A stretch of DNA of 64,000 nt from Nocardioides sp. (GTDB taxonomy: Bacteria; Actinomycetota; Actinomycetes; Propionibacteriales; Nocardioidaceae): positions 1 through 64,000 of the forward strand of contig JAICHQ010000007.1 of the NCBI GenBank assembly GCA_025924815.1. The letters are read 5' to 3'. Shown one piece after another: positions 25,873-34,744 of the stretch. The notes beneath the pieces are model-generated. The model was not told the origin of the DNA. It ran no database searches and saw only the letters and a list, made by a program, of their open reading frames with translations. The position numbers and the translations under genes were made by a program. Every line of letters starts with the position of its first letter. Position 1 is the first letter of the stretch.

Positions 25873-27459
25873 GTGAACAAGCCCGTCGTACTGATCGCCG
25901 AGGAGCTCAGCCCCGCCACCGTGGAGGCCCTCGGTCCGGACTTCGAGATCCGTCACTGCAACGGCGCCGACCGCGCCGAGCTGCTGTCCGCGATCGCCGA
26001 CGTGGACGCCATCCTGGTCCGTTCGGCGACCAAGGTCGACGCCGAGGCGCTGTCCGCGGCCCCGCGCCTGAAGGTCGTCGCCCGGGCTGGGGTCGGCCTC
26101 GACAACGTCGACGTCAGGGCTGCCACCCAGTCCGGGGTGATGGTGGTGAACGCGCCCACCTCCAACATCGTCAGCGCCGCGGAGCTCGCGATCGCGCTGC
26201 TCCTCGCGGCAGCCCGCCACCTCAGCCCGGCCCACGCCTCACTGCGCGCGGGTGAGTGGAAGCGCGCGAAGTTCACCGGCATCGAGCTGTACGAGAAGAC
26301 GCTCGGCGTCGTGGGCCTGGGCCGCATCGGCGTGCTCGTCGCCCAGCGCCTGGCGGCGTTCGGCATGGACGTGATCGCCTACGACCCCTACGTACAGGCC
26401 GGGCGCGCGGCGCAGATGGGCGTCCGGCTGGTCGACCTCGACACCCTGCTCGCCGAGTCGGACTTCATCAGCGTCCACCTGCCCCGGACCCCGGAGACCC
26501 TCGGGTTGATCGGCACCGACGAGCTGGCCCGGGTGAAGCCGTCCCTGGTGCTCGTCAACGCCGCCCGCGGCGGCATCGTCGACGAGGGGGCCCTGTACGC
26601 CGCGCTCAAGGAGGGCCGGATCGCCGCGGCCGGGGTCGACGTCTACGGCCACGAGCCCTGCATCGACAGCCCGCTGTTCGAGCTGGAGAACGTCGTCGCG
26701 ACACCCCATCTCGGTGCGTCGACCGACGAGGCGCAGGAGAAGGCCGGCATCGCGGTCGCCCGGTCGGTGCGGCTCGCCCTGAGCGGTGAGCTGGTCCCCG
26801 ACGCGGTCAACGTCCAGGGCGGCGTGATCGCCGAGGACGTCCGGCCGGGGCTCCCGCTGACCGAGAAGCTCGGCCGGATCTTCACCGCCCTGGCCGGCGA
26901 GGTCGCCCAGCAGATCGACGTCGAGGTGCGCGGCGAGATCGCCGAGTACGACGTGAAGGTGCTCGAGCTGGCGGCCCTCAAGGGGGTCTTCACCGACGTC
27001 GTCGAGGACGCGGTGACCTACGTCAACGCGCCGCTGCTCGCGGCCGAGCGCGGCACCGCCGTACGCCTGGTGGCCGAGACCGAGAGCCCCGACCACCGCA
27101 ACCTGATCACGATCCGCGGCACGCTCGCCGACGGGTCGCAGGTCTCGGTCGGCGGGACCCTGGTCGGCCTCGCGCAGAAGGAGCGGCTGGTGTCGGTCAA
27201 CGACTTCCCGGTAGATCTCGAGCCCACCGAGCACCTGGCGTTCTTCACCTACGCCGACCGCCCCGGCATGGTCGGCACGGTCGGGCGCATCCTGGGCGAC
27301 AGCTCGATCAACATCGCCGGCATGCAGGTGGCCCGCGACAGCGTGGGCGGGCACGCCCTCGTCGCCCTGTCGGTCGACTCGGCCATCCCGCCCGAGGCGC
27401 TCGGGGAGATCGAGCAGGCCATCGACGCCACCACCCTGCGTGCCGTCGACCTGGTCTGA
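25873..27459 (+). CDS. serA: D-3-phosphoglycerate dehydrogenase, long form
   Basis: SerA starts serine synthesis by oxidising 3-phosphoglycerate with NAD+. At 528 residues it is the long (type I, Mycobacterium-like) form: substrate domain, Rossmann motif GVVGLGRIGVLVAQRL (about residue 143), catalytic Arg in NAARGG, Glu and His in ATPHLGASTDEAQ, then an allosteric substrate-binding domain (about 320-450) and a C-terminal ACT domain (FFTYADRPGMVGTVGRILGD). Serine feedback via ACT is expected. It uses a GTG start. It lies among BCAA genes, as in many actinobacteria. Confidence 0.97.
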   Translation: MNKPVVLIAEELSPATVEALGPDFEIRHCNGADRAELLSAIADVDAILVRSATKVDAEALSAAPRLKVVARAGVGLDNVDVRAATQSGVMVVNAPTSNIVSAAELAIALLLAAARHLSPAHASLRAGEWKRAKFTGIELYEKTLGVVGLGRIGVLVAQRLAAFGMDVIAYDPYVQAGRAAQMGVRLVDLDTLLAESDFISVHLPRTPETLGLIGTDELARVKPSLVLVNAARGGIVDEGALYAALKEGRIAAAGVDVYGHEPCIDSPLFELENVVATPHLGASTDEAQEKAGIAVARSVRLALSGELVPDAVNVQGGVIAEDVRPGLPLTEKLGRIFTALAGEVAQQIDVEVRGEIAEYDVKVLELAALKGVFTDVVEDAVTYVNAPLLAAERGTAVRLVAETESPDHRNLITIRGTLADGSQVSVGGTLVGLAQKERLVSVNDFPVDLEPTEHLAFFTYADRPGMVGTVGRILGDSSINIAGMQVARDSVGGHALVALSVDSAIPPEALGEIEQAIDATTLRAVDLV

Positions 27460-27487
27460 CCCGTCCTGACCGACCGGGCCGGGTGGC

Positions 27488-28933
27488 TCAGGCCACCATC
27501 ACCCGGGACCGCCGGGTCGGGTCGTGGCCGCGCCCGCTCCGGACCGCGTCCCAGGCCTCGGCGATCCGGTCGACGGCCGTGCGGAGGTCGTCCTCGGGTC
27601 GCGTGTAGGGGATCCGGACGAAGGTGTCGAGTCCGCCGTCCGGTGCGAACGCCGGCCCGGCGGAGATCGCCACGTCGAGCCGCTCGGCCTCGTCGGTGAG
27701 CTCGATCGCGCCGCAGCGTTCGTCGGCCGGCAGCTCGCACCACAGCGACAGCCCGCCCCTGGGCAGCCGGAACCGCCAGTCGGGCAGTCGCGCGGTGAGA
27801 GCCGCAGCCAGGGTGTCGCGCTGGGCCCGCAGACGCTCGCGCTGCGCGCCCCAGTAGGTCTCGCGATCCGGCAGGAGGCGAGCCGCGACGAGCTGCTCGA
27901 GGACCGGGGAGCCGAGATCCATCGCGATCCGCGCTGCGACCAGGCGCTCGGTGAGGTCCGCGGGGCACCGGATCCACCCGATGCGCAGGCCCCCCCACAG
28001 CGACTTGCTCACGCTGCCGACGGTCACCGCCTCGGGTGCGAACGACGCGAACGGCCGCGGCATCGACCCGCCGTCGAGGCGGAGGGCCTGGTGCGACTCG
28101 TCGACGACCGGGACCGTTCCGGCTCGCCGGAGCAGCGCGGCGTACTGCTCCCGCTGGGCGGTGCTCATCAGGTTTCCCGTCGGGTTCTGGAAGTCGGGGA
28201 CGAGATAGGCCAGGTGCGGGCGGGCGTCCTTGACCATGCGGCCGATCGCGTCGAGGTCCCACCCGTCGACGTCGACGGGAGCCCCCACCCAGCGTGCGCC
28301 GGCACGCCGGAGGGCGGCGTGTCCGTTGGGGTAGCCCGGCGACTCCACCAGCGCGCGGTCGCGCGGCCGCAGCAGCCCCTGGGCGACCACCATCAGCGCC
28401 GACAGCGCGCCCGGCACGACGAGGACCTGGTCGGGGTCGGTGGGCAGGCCGCGCGCGTCGTACGTCGCGGCGATCGCCTGCTGGAGCGCCGGCAGGCCGG
28501 TGGGGAAGTAGCCGGTGCCACCGAGGTACAGCGGGAGGTCGGCGACGGCCTCGGCGTAGGCCGCGGCGATGCCGGGTGCGGCCGAGGCGGCGGCGCAGCT
28601 GAGGTCGATCAGGTCCTCGGAGCCACTGTGGGGGGTCAGCGAGCGATCGAACGCCTGGCGGCGCCCGCCCGGCAGCCGGGTGTAGGTGCCGGAGCCCTGC
28701 CGGGCCACCGCGAAGCCGGCGTCGACCAGCGCGGCGTACGCCCGGGTGACCGTGGTGCGCGAGACGCCCAGCGCGAGACACAGGTCGCGCTCGCTGGGCA
28801 GGCGGAGGTCGACGTCGATCCGGCCACCCGCGATGAGCAGCCGCAATCGGTCGGCCAGGCCGGCGTACGCCGGGGACCGGTCGAAGCCGCCGGCCAGCGT
28901 GGCCAGCCGGATGGCCGCAATGGATCCCGTCAT
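27488..28933 (-). CDS. MocR-family regulator (GntR HTH fused to aminotransferase-like PLP domain)
   Basis: The 481-residue protein has an N-terminal GntR winged helix (about 20-85; LPSERDLCLALGVSRTTVTRAYAAL) and a fold-type I aminotransferase-like domain with PNG..., QNPTGNLMS and the PLP lysine in GSVSKSLWGGLRIGW. MocR proteins use PLP as an effector. It is divergent from a YczE-like membrane gene, the arrangement described for the YczR subgroup that regulates yczE. ATG 28933 is used. It converges with serA across 28 bp. Confidence 0.92.
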   Translation of the reverse strand: MTGSIAAIRLATLAGGFDRSPAYAGLADRLRLLIAGGRIDVDLRLPSERDLCLALGVSRTTVTRAYAALVDAGFAVARQGSGTYTRLPGGRRQAFDRSLTPHSGSEDLIDLSCAAASAAPGIAAAYAEAVADLPLYLGGTGYFPTGLPALQQAIAATYDARGLPTDPDQVLVVPGALSALMVVAQGLLRPRDRALVESPGYPNGHAALRRAGARWVGAPVDVDGWDLDAIGRMVKDARPHLAYLVPDFQNPTGNLMSTAQREQYAALLRRAGTVPVVDESHQALRLDGGSMPRPFASFAPEAVTVGSVSKSLWGGLRIGWIRCPADLTERLVAARIAMDLGSPVLEQLVAARLLPDRETYWGAQRERLRAQRDTLAAALTARLPDWRFRLPRGGLSLWCELPADERCGAIELTDEAERLDVAISAGPAFAPDGGLDTFVRIPYTRPEDDLRTAVDRIAEAWDAVRSGRGHDPTRRSRVMVA

Positions 28934-28951
28934 GCAGTCCACTGTCCCACA

Positions 28952-28976
28952 ATTGGCTATTGAGAACCAGACCAAT
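28952..28976. promoter_or_regulatory. Inverted ATTGG/CCAAT repeat, candidate MocR operator
   Basis: ATTGG (28952-28956) and CCAAT (28972-28976) are exact complements spaced by 15 bp, in the 61-bp region between the divergent mocR and yczE-like starts. Arm centres are 20 bp apart, about two helical turns. Assignment as an operator is from position alone. Confidence 0.35.
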
Positions 28977-28994
28977 GCTCGACACCCTGGGTCC

Positions 28995-29666
28995 GTGACC
29001 ATCGTGGCGCCCCCACCCGTCGTGCTGAGCGATCTCGGCCCGATCGCCCAGCTGCGCGCCGGGCGGCTTCCGCGCCGGCTCGCGCAGCTGTACGCCGGGC
29101 TCCTGCTCTACGGCTTCTCGATCGCCCTGATGGTGCGCGCCCACCTCGGGCTCGCCCCGTGGGACGTGCTCCACTCCGGGCTGACCGAGCACGTGCCGAT
29201 CGACATCGGTCAGGCAGTGGTGCTCGTGAGCTTCGTGGTGATGCTCGCGTGGGTCCCGCTGCGGGAGATCCCGGGCCTCGGGACGATCTCCAACGCGATC
29301 GTGATCGGCCTGTCCGCGGACGCCTTCCTGAGCGTGCTGCCGACCCCGCACGGGATCGCCGTCCGGGCCGTGCTGCTGGTCGCCGGCGTCGTCCTGCAGG
29401 GCGTCGCCACCGCGGCGTACATCGGCGCGCAGCTCGGTCGCGGACCGCGCGACGGTCTCATGACGGGGCTGGCGCGGCGCACGGGCCGGTCGCTACGGCT
29501 CGTGCGCACGCTGATGGAGCTGACCGTCTTCGGCGTCGGGCTCCTGCTGGGCGGGGTCGCAGGACTCGGCACCGTGCTGTACGCCGTGTCGATCGGTCCG
29601 CTCAGCCAGGCGCTCCTGCCGGCATTCCTCGTGTCCACCGCTCGCCCGGACGGCTCGTCCGCCTGA
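28995..29666 (+). CDS. YczE/YyaS-like integral membrane protein
   Basis: This 223-residue protein has about five to six membrane spans and the motifs LYAGLLLYGFSIALMVRAHLG, APWDVLHSGL, and GAQLGRGPRDGLMTGL, typical of the YczE/YitT-like membrane family. The molecular role is unknown. GTG 28995 is taken as the start; the ribosome site is weak. Pairing with a divergent MocR regulator supports a YczR/YczE module. Confidence 0.82.
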   Translation: MTIVAPPPVVLSDLGPIAQLRAGRLPRRLAQLYAGLLLYGFSIALMVRAHLGLAPWDVLHSGLTEHVPIDIGQAVVLVSFVVMLAWVPLREIPGLGTISNAIVIGLSADAFLSVLPTPHGIAVRAVLLVAGVVLQGVATAAYIGAQLGRGPRDGLMTGLARRTGRSLRLVRTLMELTVFGVGLLLGGVAGLGTVLYAVSIGPLSQALLPAFLVSTARPDGSSA

Positions 29667-29677
29667 TCCGGGACCGT

Positions 29678-30247
29678 TCAGCGCTTGGTGGCGATCAGGG
29701 CGGAAGCATCCGGCGCGACCAGCACCTCGACCGCGGCGAACCGCTCGTCGCTGAGCCACTCCTCGCGCAGGGTGTCGACGCGGCCGTCGAAGATCGGCGG
29801 CCACGACTCGCACGGCGTGAAGTCGTCGAGCACCACGATGCCCCCCTCGTCCATCAGCTCGACCACCTTGTCGGGTCGCGACGCCGAGGGCTTGCCCGAG
29901 TCGAGGAACAGCAGGGAGAAGGGCCCGCGGTCGAGCATCGTCGCCCAGTCGGCGGCCAGGACCTCGACCTGGGGGTCGTCGTCGAAGATCTCGGCCGCGG
30001 CCTCGGCCAGCCGGGGGTCCAGCTCGGCGGTCAGGATCCGGGCGTCGTCGCCGCGCAGGCCGGACCGCAGCCACGCTGTGCCCACGCCGCAGCCGGTGCC
30101 GAACTCGGCCATCGTGCCCGCGCGGGTGGCGGCTAGCGTCGCCAGCAGGCGGCCGGTCTCGTTGCGGCAGAACGAGACGTAGCCGGCGCGACGCGACACG
30201 TCGAACGCCCGGGTGACGATCTCCGGCAGCTCGGGCGGTGCGCTCAT
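29678..30247 (-). CDS. O-methyltransferase-like SAM-dependent methyltransferase
   Basis: The 189-residue protein has SAM motif MAEFGTGCGVGTAWL (about residues 45-59), acidic TAELDPRLAEAA, and SLLFLDSGKPS followed by GGIVVLDDFTP, as in Methyltransf_24/class I O-methyltransferases. The substrate is unknown. It ends 11 bp from the convergent yczE-like gene and points away from the leuB leader region. Confidence 0.85.
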   Translation of the reverse strand: MSAPPELPEIVTRAFDVSRRAGYVSFCRNETGRLLATLAATRAGTMAEFGTGCGVGTAWLRSGLRGDDARILTAELDPRLAEAAAEIFDDDPQVEVLAADWATMLDRGPFSLLFLDSGKPSASRPDKVVELMDEGGIVVLDDFTPCESWPPIFDGRVDTLREEWLSDERFAAVEVLVAPDASALIATKR

Positions 30248-30366
30248 CCGGACATCCTGGCCCTGTTCCGCGGGCCAGCCACATCCTGGTACCGCTGTCT
30301 CGCATGGTGAGCAGATGGGCGTATCCGGCTGAAACGGCCGCGCCCGCGACGTACGGTGGTCACATC

Positions 30367-30411
30367 ATGCGGAGCGCGTTCGTACTTATCGAGTGCCGCG
30401 GCGGGTCCTGA
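30367..30411 (+). CDS. Putative leuB leader peptide MRSAFVLIECRGGS
   Basis: A 14-codon frame starts at ATG 30367 with GGTGG 7 nt upstream. Codons 6-8 are gta ctt atc (Val-Leu-Ile), and gta and ctt are rare in this GC-rich sequence, as expected of a stalling cassette for branched-chain aminoacyl-tRNAs. Its stop lies inside GGTCCTG, a segment that can pair with the 3' arm of a downstream hairpin. This is inference from pattern; the leuB start is 368 nt downstream. Confidence 0.55.
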   Translation: MRSAFVLIECRGGS

Positions 30412-30509
30412 CAGACGGGACCGACTCGCCGCGGTGTTCGGCGTCGCGCCCAGGTCCTGTCGCCAGATCCACCCGATGAGCCGCTCCGCGGCGGATCCGC
30501 ACAGGACCT
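30404..30509 (+). promoter_or_regulatory. Candidate structured leader with alternative helices upstream of leuB
   Basis: AGGTCCTGT (30452-30460) and ACAGGACCT (30501-30509) form a perfect 9-bp stem closing about 40 nt. The 3' arm can instead pair over 7 bp with GGTCCTG at 30404-30410, which overlaps the leader-peptide stop. Translation of the leader could therefore select the helix. No U-run follows, so any switch would act by Rho, processing or another route. Confidence 0.5.
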
Positions 30510-30639
30510 CTTCTCTCGCGCGATCCGCGATCCCGAGCTCTTGATTCTCTTTCGTGAGATCCACGACCCGGATGCGTCGGCTCCGCCACGAGGCGGCTCG
30601 TCGTCCGCACGTCCCATCTCATAGACCAGGAGCAGCTCC

Positions 30640-30768
30640 GTGTACGACATGTACCCCGACTCGTGGGGTCCCGCCAACCACCAGTCCGAGAACCCGCACA
30701 GCGCCGAGGCCCTGCAGGCCTCGCTCGACCTGCGGGACAACGGCGGCGAACGCCCCGACGACAACTAG
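30640..30768 (+). CDS. Small acidic protein upstream of leuB, unknown
   Basis: A 42-residue frame starting [18 protein letters not shown] and ending [11 protein letters not shown] begins at GTG 30640 with AGGAG at 30628-30632, 7 nt upstream. It ends 10 bp before leuB. It is hydrophilic with no membrane span. The strong ribosome site and immediate proximity to leuB suggest a co-translated small protein. I do not recognise a named family. Confidence 0.5.
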   Translation: MYDMYPDSWGPANHQSENPHSAEALQASLDLRDNGGERPDDN

Positions 30769-30778
30769 CCTCTGCTCC

Positions 30779-31849
30779 ATGACGCCCGCCTCGACGCCCG
30801 CTGACCCGGCCGCCCCGATCCGGGTCGCCGTGATCGGTGGCGACGGCATCGGGCCCGAGGTGACCGCCGAGGCCCTGAAGGTCCTCGAGGCGGCGGCCCC
30901 GGTGAAGACCGAGCAGACCCGCTACGACCTCGGAGCCGAGCGCTACCTCGCCACGGGGGAGGTACTGCCCGACTCGGTCCTGGCGGAGATCCGCGGCCAC
31001 GACGCGATCCTGCTCGGCGCGGTCGGGGGCAGGCCGGGCGAACCCCGGCTCCCCGCGGGCGTCCTGGAGCGCGGGCTCCTGCTCCGGCTGCGGTTCGAGC
31101 TCGACCACTACGTCAACCTGCGCCCCTCGCGCACCTACCCCGGGGTCCCCTCGCCGCTGGCCGACCCCGGCGAGATCGACTTCGTCGTCGTCCGCGAGGG
31201 CACCGAGGGGCCCTACACGGGCAACGGCGGACGGCTCCGGGCGGACACCCCGGCCGAGGTGGCGACCGAGGTCAGCCTGAACACGGCGTACGGCGTGGAG
31301 CGGGTCGTGCGCGACGCCTTCGCCCGCGCGGCCCGGCGACCGCGACGATTGCTGACGCTGGTGCACAAGACCAACGTGCTGGTCCACGCGGGCTCGCTGT
31401 GGGCGCGGATCGTGGCCGCGGTCGGTGCGGAGTTCCCCGACGTGACCGTCGACTACCTCCATGTCGACGCGGCCACGATCTTCCTGACCACCGACCCGGC
31501 GCGCTTCGACGTGGTGGTGACCGACAACCTCTTCGGCGACATCATCACCGACCTCGCCGCCGCCGTGACCGGTGGCATCGGGCTGGCCGCCTCGGGGAAC
31601 ATCAACCCCGAGCGCACGGCGCCCTCGATGTTCGAGCCCGTCCACGGCTCCGCGCCCGACATCGCAGGCCAGGGGATCGCCGACCCGACCGCGGCCATCT
31701 TGTCGGCGGCCCTGCTGCTCGACCACCTGGGCCATCCCGACGCGGCCGCGGCGATCGACGCCGCCGCCGTCGCGGACCTCGCCGCCCGAGTACCCGGCGC
31801 CACCCGGCGTACGTCGGAGATCGGCGACGCGATCGCGTCCCGTCTCTAG
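30779..31849 (+). CDS. leuB: 3-isopropylmalate dehydrogenase
   Basis: LeuB oxidatively decarboxylates 3-isopropylmalate in leucine synthesis and can do the same for 3-methylmalate on the citramalate route to isoleucine. The 356-residue actinobacterial form has [13 protein letters not shown], substrate arginines (LRLRF, NLRPSR), [14 protein letters not shown], the metal aspartates in [16 protein letters not shown], and [12 protein letters not shown]. The start ATG 30779 lies 10 bp after the small upstream gene. Control by the upstream leader is inferred. Confidence 0.96.
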   Translation: MTPASTPADPAAPIRVAVIGGDGIGPEVTAEALKVLEAAAPVKTEQTRYDLGAERYLATGEVLPDSVLAEIRGHDAILLGAVGGRPGEPRLPAGVLERGLLLRLRFELDHYVNLRPSRTYPGVPSPLADPGEIDFVVVREGTEGPYTGNGGRLRADTPAEVATEVSLNTAYGVERVVRDAFARAARRPRRLLTLVHKTNVLVHAGSLWARIVAAVGAEFPDVTVDYLHVDAATIFLTTDPARFDVVVTDNLFGDIITDLAAAVTGGIGLAASGNINPERTAPSMFEPVHGSAPDIAGQGIADPTAAILSAALLLDHLGHPDAAAAIDAAAVADLAARVPGATRRTSEIGDAIASRL

Positions 31850-31896
31850 GGCGAAGTGGCCCCGAGGCGGTCCAGCCCCGGCCCGGCCGCCTCGCC

Positions 31897-31955
31897 CGCC
31901 GAGTCGGCGCAAGAGACCTCGATTTCTCGCCGAGTCGTCCGTTGCCGACTCGGCG
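31897..31955 (+). promoter_or_regulatory. Alternative hairpins between leuB and ilvE
   Basis: CGCCGAGTCG occurs at 31897-31906 and 31928-31937, and its complement CGACTCGGCG at 31946-31955. The last can pair with either copy (10 bp), giving an 8-nt loop or a larger one. No U-run follows and no BCAA-rich leader frame is seen. Located 50 nt before the ilvE start. Confidence 0.45.
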
Positions 31956-32004
31956 ATCATGCAGGACCGCAGGCCCCGAGAGCCACGACCGGAGGTGGAC
32001 TAAC

Positions 32005-33114
32005 GTGCGTTCCATGGAGATCAGCACCACTCGGACGACTCGACCGGTGACCGACGACCGGCTCGCCGAGATCCTGGCGAACCCCGGCTTCGGCACCTAC
32101 TTCACCGACCACATGTTCACCGTGGAGTGGACGCCGGCGGAGGGGTGGCACGGCGCGCGCGTCTCCCCGTACGGTCCGCTCACGCTCGACCCCGCCACCG
32201 CCGTCCTGCACTACGCGCAGGAGATCTTCGAGGGCATGAAGGCCTACCGGCACGACGACGACTCCATCTGGGCGTTCCGCCCCGAGGCCAACGCCGACCG
32301 GATGGTGCGCTCGAGCCACCGCCTGGCGCTGCCGGTGCTCGAGCCCGACGACTTCGTCCAGGCCGTCGAGGCGCTGGTGTCGGTCGACGAGCGCTGGGTG
32401 CCGCCGAGCGCCGGTGAGAAGAGCCTCTACGTGCGCCCGTTCATGATCGCCACCGAGACGTTCCTCGGGGTGCGGCCCTCCCAGCACGTCACCTTCATGG
32501 TCATCGCCAGCCCCGCGGGCGCCTACTTCAGCAAGGGTCCGCTGCCGGTCACCCTGTGGCTCAGCACCCGGTACACCCGCGCCGGACGAGGCGGCATGGG
32601 CGCCGCCAAGACGGGCGGCAACTACGCGTCGTCCCTCGTGGCCCAGCAGGAGGCCACGGCGAACGGTTGCGACCAGGTCGTCTTCCTCGACAGCCAGGAC
32701 CTCACCTACGTCGAGGAGCTCGGCGGCATGAACATGTACTTCGTGTACGCCGACGGGCACATCGTCACCCCCGAGCTCGGGACGATCCTCGAGGGGATCA
32801 CCCGGTCCAGCATCATCGAGCTCGCGGGCAAGCTGGGGCACCAGGTGGAGGAGCGCAAGATCTCCATCGACGAGTGGCGCGACGGCGTGACCAGCGGCGA
32901 GATCTCCGAGGTCTTCGCCTGCGGCACGGCCGCGGTCGTCACCCCGGTCGGGTCGCTGAAGTGGGGCGCGTCGGCCGACTCGGGACGACCGTCGGGTGAG
33001 ACCCCGCAGGTCACCGAGGCCGGCGAGGTCACCATGAAGATCCGCCGCGCGCTGGTCGACATCCAGTACGGCCGGGCCGACGACACGTTCGGCTGGATGC
33101 GTCGCATCTGCTAG
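32005..33114 (+). CDS. ilvE: Branched-chain amino acid aminotransferase
   Basis: IlvE carries out the last transamination to Leu, Ile and Val. The 369-residue fold-type IV PLP enzyme has HYAQEIFEGMKAY, RPFMIATE, the PLP lysine in GMGAAKTGGNYASS, the VEELGGMNMYFV motif, GITRSSIIELA and EVFACGTAAVVTPVG. GGAGGTGG at 31991-31998 places the start at GTG 32005, 9 nt downstream; ATG 32014 would be 18 nt away. It lies downstream of leuB, separated by hairpins. Confidence 0.96.
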   Translation: MRSMEISTTRTTRPVTDDRLAEILANPGFGTYFTDHMFTVEWTPAEGWHGARVSPYGPLTLDPATAVLHYAQEIFEGMKAYRHDDDSIWAFRPEANADRMVRSSHRLALPVLEPDDFVQAVEALVSVDERWVPPSAGEKSLYVRPFMIATETFLGVRPSQHVTFMVIASPAGAYFSKGPLPVTLWLSTRYTRAGRGGMGAAKTGGNYASSLVAQQEATANGCDQVVFLDSQDLTYVEELGGMNMYFVYADGHIVTPELGTILEGITRSSIIELAGKLGHQVEERKISIDEWRDGVTSGEISEVFACGTAAVVTPVGSLKWGASADSGRPSGETPQVTEAGEVTMKIRRALVDIQYGRADDTFGWMRRIC

Positions 33115-33238
33115 AACCCGCCCCGCGCCCGACCACCCTCGTTGCATGATGTGGATAGGCGACCGAACCACCCCGCGTCTCGGTGCGTCCTAGCAGACGA
33201 TCACAACGCGTGGTTCCGCTCTCGAAACGAGGTGTGAC

Positions 33239-34576
33239 GTGTCATCGCTCTCGCGCCGCACGGTGCTGCAGACCCTGGGGGGTGCCGGCCTCACCGCCGC
33301 GGCGGGCGCAGCCACCTCGGGGCTGGTCCTCAGCCGGGGCGTGACGGCACAGGCCGCGAAGTCCCTCGACCCGGTCTTCACGTTCGTCTCCCTGCCCGAC
33401 TTCATGAACGGCGACGTCGCGGACCTGCAGGTCCTGCCCACCTGGGACGGCGGAGCCAACTCGGTCAACCAGTCGTGGGAGGGCGCCATGGAGCGCGCCC
33501 TCCTGGCCGTCGCCGACGTCCAGCCCGACGCGGTCTTCCTGGCCGGTGACATGGTGGAAGGGCGGTGGAACGTCGACACCGAGAACCGGCAGCTGTTCGG
33601 TCCGGTCAACCAGGGCATCGACCCGGAGAGCATCGCGATGTGCAAGTCGGCGATCACGTCGGCGGGAGGCGTCTACTACTCCTACCACGCGGATCTCTTC
33701 GCGAGCCACGACCTCCCGCTCTATCCCGCGGTCGGCGACCACGAGATCCTCGACGACCGGCCCGGGCCGCTGAACGACCGGTGGAACCCGTCCGGGGTCA
33801 CCCTCGGGCAGCCCGACAACCGCTACTACCTCGTCGACCACGCCAAGAGCGTGTGGGCCGACCACTTCACGCGGCCCGGGGGAGTGCCCCGCTTCACCCG
33901 ACGCCCGGTCGGCACGGCGGCGGAGTTCTCGGCGTACTCGGTCTCCTTCGCCGACGCGCTGACCCTGATCACCGTCGACACGTTCATGCGCACCGCGCAC
34001 GGCGTCCGGCTCGGCGTCTTCGACGCCCAGCTGCGGTGGCTGCAACGGGAGATCCGGCGGGCGAAGCGGCGCGGTCACGTGGTGGTGGTCCAGGGCCACA
34101 TCCCGGTGATGCATCCGACCCGCTGGTGGGCTTCGGGCCGCCTGCGCGTGCCCGAGGGTCGCCAGTCGGTGTTCTACCAGGTGCTCCGTCGCGAGGGCGT
34201 CGACGTGTACCTGTGCGGGGAGGTGCACGACTCGACGGTGATCCAGCACGGCCGCCGGGCGCCGGTACAGATCAGCCACGGCTGCATCTTCGAGTACGGC
34301 TTCAGCTATCTGGTCGGCCGGCTGTACCCCGACCGCCGGCTCGTGCTCGACCTCTACGAGATCCCGCTCGTCGGGGCGAGTCTCGAGCGTGAGCTCTGGT
34401 GCACCCAGGGCGGCAAGTCGCAGCGCACCTTCCTGGAGTACGGCGCGCCCGCCCACCGCGGGCGCCTCGTGCAGCAGGACCGGGAGGTGCTCCGGCGTAC
34501 CGCCAAGCTGGGCCGCTACGACCGAAACGACGACCCGTACGACCTGCGGCACCACTCGCAGACCCAGCCGATCTGA
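33239..34576 (+). CDS. Tat-exported metallophosphoesterase-like protein, copy 1
   Basis: The 445-residue protein begins with a twin-arginine signal (SRRTVLQTLGGAGLT). Calcineurin-like phosphoesterase motifs follow: FLAGDMVEG (about 99), VGDHEILDD (about 165, GDHE in place of GNHE), VVQGHIPVM (about 285) and CGEVHDS (about 328). The usual N-terminal D-x-H appears as SLPDFMNGD, without the His. It is expected outside the cytoplasmic membrane; the substrate is unknown. It is followed by a close paralogue, indicating tandem duplication. Confidence 0.85.
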   Translation: MSSLSRRTVLQTLGGAGLTAAAGAATSGLVLSRGVTAQAAKSLDPVFTFVSLPDFMNGDVADLQVLPTWDGGANSVNQSWEGAMERALLAVADVQPDAVFLAGDMVEGRWNVDTENRQLFGPVNQGIDPESIAMCKSAITSAGGVYYSYHADLFASHDLPLYPAVGDHEILDDRPGPLNDRWNPSGVTLGQPDNRYYLVDHAKSVWADHFTRPGGVPRFTRRPVGTAAEFSAYSVSFADALTLITVDTFMRTAHGVRLGVFDAQLRWLQREIRRAKRRGHVVVVQGHIPVMHPTRWWASGRLRVPEGRQSVFYQVLRREGVDVYLCGEVHDSTVIQHGRRAPVQISHGCIFEYGFSYLVGRLYPDRRLVLDLYEIPLVGASLERELWCTQGGKSQRTFLEYGAPAHRGRLVQQDREVLRRTAKLGRYDRNDDPYDLRHHSQTQPI

Positions 34577-34744
34577 CCTCCCGGTAGGGCCCCGCCGACG
34601 ACACGGTCGCCCGGATGCGACGTATCGCAGACATCCTCGGTCCGACCCTGCACAATCGACCTGCGGCCGAGCCCACTCGGGTCGCTCGCGGGCGGCCGAT
34701 GAGGGGTCGGTCGCGGCCATCCGTCTCGGCAGGCAAGGGAACCG

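Noticed and set aside
30404-30509. T-box riboswitch upstream of leuB
   Set aside because: No T-box consensus (AGGGTGGNACCGCG-like) or specifier-loop layout is recognisable; the helices fit a leader-peptide switch better.
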